This document shows, in pieces, positions 34,721 to 42,400 of a DNA stretch of 43,928 nt; positions within the stretch are counted from its first letter, which is position 1; the number at the start of each line of letters is the position of its first letter. The notes under the pieces were generated by a model. It saw only the letters and a list, made by a program, of their open reading frames with translations. It searched no databases and was not told where the DNA came from. The DNA is from Prevotella sp. (lineage in GTDB: Bacteria > Bacteroidota > Bacteroidia > Bacteroidales > Bacteroidaceae): NCBI GenBank assembly GCA_017541365.1, contig JAFXZF010000079.1:1-43928 (forward strand). Direction: 5' to 3'. A program made the translations under genes and the position numbers.

Positions 34721-36157
34721 ATGAAGAAAGTTTTTTTTACTTTTTCATTATTACTCGTTACCTTCTGCGCTATGGCGCAGAGCGAGATAAGTCAGCAGAT
34801 CAAGGCTTTCGAGAGCTATGCAGCTCAGGGACAGATGAAGCAGAGCGTGGAGAGTGGTGCCAAGGTAGCCAGTCTCTATTCTGCCAGCAGTCTCTACAAG
34901 GAGGCCTTTGACTTCCTGCGTCGTGTCGATGCCACCATCGACAGTCATGTCAAGTCCCCCTCTGAGCGTGCCAGCCTACACTACTGGGTCACCAAGGAGA
35001 GGTACAATATGTACGTGAAGTTCCACAAGGCCGATCGTACCAAGGAGCAGTTTGCCATCCTTGAGACATTGGCCAACCAAGGAAGCGACGAGACTGTCAA
35101 GAACGACATGCTCTATACCAAGACCCTCTACTACTACTCCACCGGTCAGGGTGACAAGGGCAATGCCACCTTTAAGGAGATGGCAGCCAAGCTCACCGCC
35201 CAAAAGGAGTACGGCAAGGTTGATGAAGTATATAAGAAACTCATTGCCAATGGTCAGCGCTCAGGCAGTGCCAGCCTCGTAGCACAGTCCTATAAGAGCT
35301 ACCTCGCATGGAAAGACTCCACCACCGCGCTGCAGTATGCCGACCAGATCAATGCACTAAAGAAAGAGATAGCCGACGGCAAGGCTACCATCGATGACCA
35401 GGCATCATCACTCACAGCCCGTTGGGTCACCATCGTAGCACTCGGCATCCTTGCCATCGCCCTTGCTGCAGCACTCGTCATAGGAGCATTGGTGCTCATG
35501 CGCTTCGTACTCCTTACACGTAAGCAGAAAGGCATCATCAAGCTTGAGAGCGACAACAATGCCCTGAAGGCAAAGTTTATCAGCAACATTTCAGCCCAGC
35601 TCGACCCTTCCCTTGCCAAGCTCGACAGTCGCATACCCGAGGTTAAGGCGTTGCAGAACTTCTCGCAGCACATACAGCAACTCTCCGTTTTGGAGTGCAG
35701 CAAGGACGAGGCAGTAGAGACAGAGGAAGTCAACGTGGCAACCTTCTGCGACGACATCCTCAGCAAGGTACGTGGCACAGAGCAGACAGGAGTATCCCTT
35801 ACTGCCAACGCCCCCAAGATGTCAGTGCCCCTCAACAGTGAGTATGTGAGTCACATACTGCTTCACCTGCTCCGCAATGCAGTGCTTCACACTCCCGAAG
35901 GCGGTCGCATCACCCTCGACTATAAGAAGCGTGGTGCCCACACACATCAGTTTGTCGTCACCGACACAGGCAGCGGCATCAGCGAGGAGCCACGTGAGGA
36001 AGTCTTCAAGGCATTCCGCCAGATACGTGACCTCACCACCGGTGACGGTCTCGGTCTCCCCATCTGTAAGCAGATGGCACTCAAGATGCACGGCGACCTC
36101 ACCATCGACCCCGCCTACACCAAGGGCACACGCTTCATCCTGGAGCTACACGGGTAG
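34721..36157 (+). CDS. histidine-kinase-like membrane protein lacking the phospho-acceptor histidine
   Basis: A 478-residue protein. Signal peptide ending FCAMA; periplasmic all-helical TPR-like region (about residues 20-230, for example KEAFDFLRRVD and KTLYYYSTGQGDKG); one membrane segment (WVTIVALGILAIALAAALVIG); then a dimerisation region with KFISNISAQLDPSL, where family members normally have NISHELRTPL. Position 292 is Ala, so the usual His is missing. The HATPase domain looks complete: N box LLHLLRNAVLHTPEGG, G1 DTGSGISEE, G2 GDGLGLPICKQMALKMHG, and GTRFILEL. It could bind ATP yet not autophosphorylate at the canonical site. It begins nine bases after infB and no response regulator gene is nearby. 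Confidence 0.82.
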   Translation: MKKVFFTFSLLLVTFCAMAQSEISQQIKAFESYAAQGQMKQSVESGAKVASLYSASSLYKEAFDFLRRVDATIDSHVKSPSERASLHYWVTKERYNMYVKFHKADRTKEQFAILETLANQGSDETVKNDMLYTKTLYYYSTGQGDKGNATFKEMAAKLTAQKEYGKVDEVYKKLIANGQRSGSASLVAQSYKSYLAWKDSTTALQYADQINALKKEIADGKATIDDQASSLTARWVTIVALGILAIALAAALVIGALVLMRFVLLTRKQKGIIKLESDNNALKAKFISNISAQLDPSLAKLDSRIPEVKALQNFSQHIQQLSVLECSKDEAVETEEVNVATFCDDILSKVRGTEQTGVSLTANAPKMSVPLNSEYVSHILLHLLRNAVLHTPEGGRITLDYKKRGAHTHQFVVTDTGSGISEEPREEVFKAFRQIRDLTTGDGLGLPICKQMALKMHGDLTIDPAYTKGTRFILELHG

Positions 36158-36159
36158 GT

Positions 36160-36207
36160 TGGAACGTTAACGTTAATCTTAACCATAACCTTAACCATAA
36201 CGATAAC
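36160..36207. repeat. 6-bp repeat array (NNTAAC) after the kinase-like gene
   Basis: TGGAAC, GTTAAC, GTTAAT, CTTAAC, CATAAC, CTTAAC, CATAAC, GATAAC, starting two bases after the TAG stop. Confidence 0.82.
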
Positions 36208-36216
36208 AGTTTAGAT

Positions 36217-36261
36217 AAAAAAAACGCGCGGAGCTTGCATAGCCTCGCGCGTGTTTTTTTT
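36217..36261. terminator. bidirectional intrinsic terminator between convergent genes
   Basis: ACGCGCG (36224-36230) pairs with CGCGCGT (36246-36252). An A-run precedes and a T-run follows, so it can end transcripts in both directions: the infB/kinase-like operon on + and the small peptide gene on -. Confidence 0.85.
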
Positions 36262-36265
36262 ATAA

Positions 36266-36448
36266 TTATCCGTTAGGATCGTCATCACCTGTACCCGGCG
36301 TGTCGCCACCCCAGGGGAGGGGCTCTGGATTATTGTCACCTGTCGTACCCGAACCCTGGGTATCAAACCTTGACAATTCCTGCATCAGGTCGTTCAGTCC
36401 CTCTATCTCTTCAAATTCAGCTAATGGCTTCAAATATATCTTTTTCAT
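36266..36448 (-). CDS. 60-residue acidic peptide of unknown function
   Basis: It begins MKKIYLKPLAEFEEIEGLND and continues with a Gly/Asp/Pro/Thr-rich tail (GDNNPEPLPWGG, TGDDDPNG). There is no signal peptide, Cys or membrane segment. Short peptides with an MKKxYxxP start are frequent in Bacteroidetes, in my recollection often next to surface-protein genes; I know no function. It lies 44 bp downstream of the giant InlB-repeat gene on the same strand and is followed by a strong terminator, which supports it being a real, co-transcribed gene. Confidence 0.6.
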   Translation of the reverse strand: MKKIYLKPLAEFEEIEGLNDLMQELSRFDTQGSGTTGDNNPEPLPWGGDTPGTGDDDPNG

Positions 36449-36470
36449 TTTTTCTTACTTCCAATTATAA

Positions 36471-36491
36471 ATTGTGAATTGTGAACTGTGA
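36471..36491. repeat. 7-bp repeat array (ATTGTGA) at the end of the InlB-repeat gene
   Basis: ATTGTGA, ATTGTGA, ACTGTGA, ending one base before the giant gene's stop codon (36493-36495). A variant heptamer of the same intergenic class as those near pnp and rimP. Confidence 0.65.
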
Positions 36492-36492
36492 A

Positions 36493-39400
36493 TTATCTGA
36501 TGTACTTTTTGCCATCAACTATTATCATGCCCTTGGCAGAGGTAGAGTCTATCTCCTGACCCATCATGTTGTACGCCTTGCCGCTGAAAGTAGCTTTTGC
36601 ATTCCTTTCGCTAATGCCGCCCTTCTCCACACCTGTGGGCTGTGTCTCTGGGTCATCAGGAGAAACGTTGTCAATGAGAGCATCTTCCCATGACTTGATG
36701 ACATCATCCTCAGAGAATGCAAACGTTATAGCATCCTGCTTGATTTCTTCCGAATTAGCCTTTATGAAAGCATGATATGCGTTCAGCGTCATGGTAGCAG
36801 CAGGATTTGTCGGCATGTATCTCTTCAGTTCACCCGTCTTAGGAGTGATGTAGAGGTCATACTTCTTTATTGACTTCTGCTGGTCGGTAGCAGTGAATAC
36901 ATAGCTTGTGCTGCCATCGGCATCAAGGTCACAACCATAGTTCTGAGCGGTGACACCCTTGTTGATGATGACGTTGTTGAACGTGATGCGTGTAGCACCG
37001 GCAATAGTTGATCCTATAACCTTGTCTGTCGTGCCGACCGTAGCTACGTCCTCACCTGTCTCCGCCATACCGCCGTTCTCCTGGTTTGTTCTCTCAGCCA
37101 CTGCCCTACCCGTCGGATAGATGAGGTATGGCTGTCCTGGCAGTATATTCTGATCCACATGGCGCAGGTACCTTATATAATATATATGATTGGCAACATC
37201 ATGGTACAGGCCATTGAAGAGGGCGAGTTCTGTATTCTTACCAAACACCTGTTCTACCTGATTCTCACTGACAGCGAATGGCAGACAGATAGTATTCCAC
37301 TTACCTATACGGTAGTTACTTGGTACAGTAACCTCGTCATAGATAGTAGTGGCATTGTTCTTCAGGGCAGTGCCTCCCTCTCCATACATAGATGTCCACA
37401 CATCATTGGCGGCGAGGTCAACACGCTCCGTCTGTCTGTTCTCCGATGCAGCACGCACGAAGTTCATACCGGCATAGCCTACCTTCGTCATCTTACCGAA
37501 GAAGTAGTATGTCTTGCCAGCCTCCACGTCGAGGGTGTATTTCACAAATCCCTCGTTCACTATCATGTGACCGCCCTCATGAGGTATTGGTCGCTCAGGA
37601 GTAGGAACAACCTTGGCATTATTCTCAGTAAGGAAGTCCGTCTTACCCCAGTAGTACGGGTTCTCGTCAGGATATGTCGTAGCATCGTGTGCTACATTAT
37701 CCAACTCATAATCGGCAAGATTGTCAGTTAGATTATTTGCATCCTTACAGTACCTTGAGCGCAGTTTCTTGACTACTATTGCATCATCTGGATTAGTCCA
37801 ATAGCCCACCAACTGCTCATCCATATTGGAGTAACCACCATATGAACGTTTGTCACGGGCATTCTCAGTTTTAATTGTCTGCTTACTTACCACGGTAGCC
37901 ACAGGTGTCTGCACCCACCCCTCTTCATCAAACCAGTATCCCAGGCGTGGACCTGAAGCGATCTGATTATCCGCTCCTCCACGTCCTATGATACCATTCT
38001 GATATACGTACGCTGTCAGTCTGCCCGACTCATGAGCAGTAAACATCAGGTATGATGCTCGGCAAGGCAGGCGGAAAGGCTTGATACGCTGGTATTCCCT
38101 TGACGTTCCTCCTTCACCTGAAGCATACCATGCACTGCCAAAGTTATCGTCATTCTCATGCAGTGCATGCATATACTCATCCGTGGCATCGCGGTCCTTG
38201 TTACGTACGGCATAGTTGAAGCCGTCGATTTTCACAAGGCTGTTGAGCTCTGAGTCCTGTACCCATGAGTCCACCTTGTTGTTCCACTTGTGTCCATTAT
38301 ACTTATAGCCGCCATAGGTTATTGTTATGAGCTTGTTGTCGGTACCAGGCTCATACATCGTATATTGCTGCTGTGCTTCAACGGCACGTCCCTTAGGCAT
38401 GGCATTTGAGAATCCGTTCTGCACGCGCAGGTCGTATGCAGTCTTTACCGACTCTGCATCTGATGACCATGACGCGTCTATGTAAGCATAGAACTTACAA
38501 CCACCTTGGCTGCCGCCGTAGCGTATAGTCGGTTTTGTGGACTCTTCCGCAGGCTTGGTAAACACTGAAGTACCTGAACCCTCTGCTCCGAAGTATGCTA
38601 TTGACGTATCATCGATATAGTAGTCTATCCTGCCGGTATATGGTGTACCGTCCTCATACAGTCTGATGAGGTAAGGCATATTCTCAGGATGCGAACCGTC
38701 ATCGATTGTCAGTACGGTATTTATGTCTTCTGCTGTCAGGTTAGTGTAAACCTTGCTGTCTGCAGACCACATAAGGCTGATGGTATGCTTCTTTACCGTT
38801 ACATTGATAATCGTTCCGTCATCCAGCGTTATAACACCTGTACCTGCAGCAGATGCCGTGATGACAATCTGACCTGATGTAGCAGTATTAGTAGAATAAT
38901 AGCTGCTGCCCGTGTCCGTGCTAATAGTGTTTGAAGCCAGACCAGTATAAGTCACCACATTACCTGGTGCTCCTACATATACGTTGGTATTGTACGTGCC
39001 ACCAGCTGTCAGTGCATTCACCGTCACGCTCTTCACTGCAGTATATACATCATCACAGTCTTTACTTGACACCTTACACTTGTAGTATGCAGTACCCACG
39101 GTAGCCTTCTGTGACGTATTCAGTGTATATGTAGCCGACGTAGCACCTGTGATAGCCGATGCTCCTGTGCCGTCACTGTTACATGTGTACCACTGATATG
39201 TCAGTTCGTTGCCAGTATTCACTGTTGCCACCACCGTAAAGGTCTTGTCAGCAGCATCGTTCTGATAGCATACTATGTTGCTCGGCTGAGTCTTTATCGT
39301 TATGGTTGGCACCTCCACCTTGATAGGTATCTCCAGTTCCCTTGCAGGGTAATCGCCACTGGCTGCCACCTGCATTACGACGCTTGTTGTTCCAACGGCA

Positions 39401-42400
39401 ACAGATGATACTGTCAGCACGCCTGATCCTGCGTTATATGAAGCTGTCGCTATCGAACTCGTAGGATCGGTCTTGATACTTACCGTACCAGGGCTGTTGG
39501 TTGTAATATGTACGGGTACGTCAACCGACGTTCCCATAATCCTCACCTGTGCCGAGTCGGCAGCGAGTTTTGTTCTTGGTGTAGTAATGGTGATTTCGGT
39601 GTACTTGTTGTAAGAGCCAGTCTGCCTTCCTATGTACACCACATAGTTGCTTGCCGCAAGTGCCTTCACTGTTACCGTACTTGGCTTGGCAGCCGTAGAT
39701 GATGTCGGTGTGCCGGGAGCATCGGTAGCACTACCAGCCACCACATTGTACTTAAACTGTGTCTTGCTCGTTCCGTTAGCCACCGTTATGGTGAGTTCAC
39801 CGTTGACACCCTTGACAGGTATTGCGATGTAGTTGGTGCTGTTGTAGTTGTTTGGTGCAACGGTCAGTGTGCCTGATGTCCAGCCGTATGACACGCCAGA
39901 CCCTGCCACTGCTGTCACTGTCGGATCGGTCATTGTGTCTGAGGTACCGGCTGTCACTGTGCCACCGCCGTTCACTCCGTTGATACCGCTCCATGCCGTC
40001 TCTGTGAAGTCAGTATGGTACAGTGTGTTGTATTCCGGTACCACGTAGTTTGCTACGAATCGCTTATATTCATTCACTACATAGTCCCTGGGATTGTCCG
40101 AGCCTGTCATGCCGACCGACCACCCAACAAACTTGTCAGCAGGACTTGCAGTGATTGTCAGTGTGGTTCCCTCAAGCACGAAGTCACCATCTGCCACTGC
40201 TGCGCCAGTGCTCTTTATCACTGCCGTAGGCACATTACCCGAACCTGTTCCCTTCTCGAGTCTTACCTTGCAGTTGTACTTCGCAGTGAGTGTTACGTTG
40301 CCTGAAGGTACGTAGCTGTCAGATGCCGTACCTACCTTCACGCCCTCCAAGTACCAGCCGTCCAGTGTATAGTTACTGTCCTTCAGCGTTACTCCTGGCA
40401 GTGTGATGCTTGCGCCGCTTGATGCCTGCGTGATGTCAGCCACCGCAGTGTTGCTGCCCACGCCCTTGTCAAATGACACTGTGAATGCCGCAGCGGCATT
40501 TACAGTCACATATACCACGTCGGTCTCCACACTTGCTGCGCCGTTGTCAGAGCTTATCACGCACTTGAAGTATGTAGTACCTGTAGCAGTTGTTACAGGG
40601 GTGTACGAAGCAGTATTACCGCCTGAGCCTGCTGACACATTCGTAAATTCGCCATCATCCGTAGCGCACTCCTTCCACTGGTAGCTCAGTGTACCGGCGT
40701 TGCCGCCGCTACCTGTTACCGATGCCGTTACCGTGATGGCAGATGGAGTGGCATTCTGAACGTATGTAGCACTTGCCGGCTGCGCCGATATCGTTATGAT
40801 ATTGCTTACCGTGAATGCCTCTGTCACCTCTGGCACGCTGTAGAAAGTACCGTCGCTTATCATATATGCGAAGTAGCGCGTGCCTACAGCACCGTCGGCG
40901 CAAGTGAAGTTATATGTATCTATTGCCGTGCTGTTATACGTTCTGTAGCTGCCAGGATTATCCACTGCCGTTGCCTTGCTGAATGCCGCATCGGCACCAG
41001 TCCACGTTGCATATACCTGTGTAAACGGCACGTCACTGTTCAGGGCGAGTGCTGCGCCTGCATATATCTCGCCGCCATTCTGTGATATGGTCGGAGTATC
41101 TATAATATAGTTGGCATACAGCGTAGCATTGGCAGCCAGTGCTACGCCTGCCGTTGCCGGCGTTGTGAATGCGTCATCGGTATACCATCCCTCGAAGGTG
41201 TATCCGTCTGTCACGCCAGTCGGTGTAGGCAGTGGATCAGGCAGTGTGGTCTGGTCTTCCAGTGTCTCGATGTCATCGGCTATGCCGCCCATGTTGTATG
41301 TCACTGCGTATGTCGCTGCTTCGCCCGATGTCGTTATGGTAATCTCCTTCACATAGGTGGTGCTGCCTGAAGCACGCCATACGTATATCGTCGATTCACC
41401 TGCGAGTCCGTCAGTACTCGTCACGGTGTATGTATTCTCACTCGTAGCTGGCGATGTTTGGCGCGGTGTTGAGGTAGTGAAACTTATCTGGTTTGTACTA
41501 CCGTAACCCTCCACAAATGTGATAACGTCACCGATAGCCAATGGGGTGTCAAGTACAATTTTTAGGTATTCAGCATTTCCTCCAAGTTTCATACCAAACT
41601 TGTAGTCGCGGCTGCTGTTATTATTGAAATAATAGACATCGCCGTCTGTCACGTCATCAGCATAGTTGTCTTCTGTTATCTGCAACTCCGAAGCAGTTTG
41701 TATGTTTCCGCTTGAGGCTGTCTTTGACAGGAAGTGGAACTTCTCAGTGCTTACAGCAGCACTGAACTGTGCGTAGAGCGTTATGTTGGCAGCAGGGATG
41801 TATGAAGCACCCGTAGTGCCTATCAGTGCACCACCTGAAGATGCTGTGTACCAGCCATTAAAGGTATTGCCGTCCTTCGATGCTGCAGGCAGGGTGATGC
41901 TTGCACCGCTTGAAGTCTGTGTGAGGCTTGCCGTACCGCACGTACCGCTGTTGGTCGTTGCATCGAATGTCACGGTATATACCGCTGTCCACTGTGCGTA
42001 CAGGGTTATGTTACTTGTACCTGTCCACTGGCTGTCGGAGTTGGCATAGCTCGTACTTGCCACGAGCGTACCATCGGCATTGATTATCTTGTTACCGTCA
42101 CTTGATGCATCATAGTAACCCGTCAGCACATATCCCGAACGGATAGGAGCAGTAAATGAAGGCAGTGCCTCATCCAGTGTAGCCGTCACAGAGGCATCGC
42201 CGCCTGAACCGCCGTTGCCGTTCAGTGTGATGGTGTATGTAGTGACCTCAGGTGCCCACTGTGCGTAGAGCGTTGTATTGACAGCAATAGATGATATGGT
42301 GCCGCCTGCACTGTATGCTGTACCATTGCCACCAGCATCGGTGTTCCATCCGTTGAAGATGTAGCCAGTCTTCACGAGCGAACCAGTGTTGCCAAGTACC

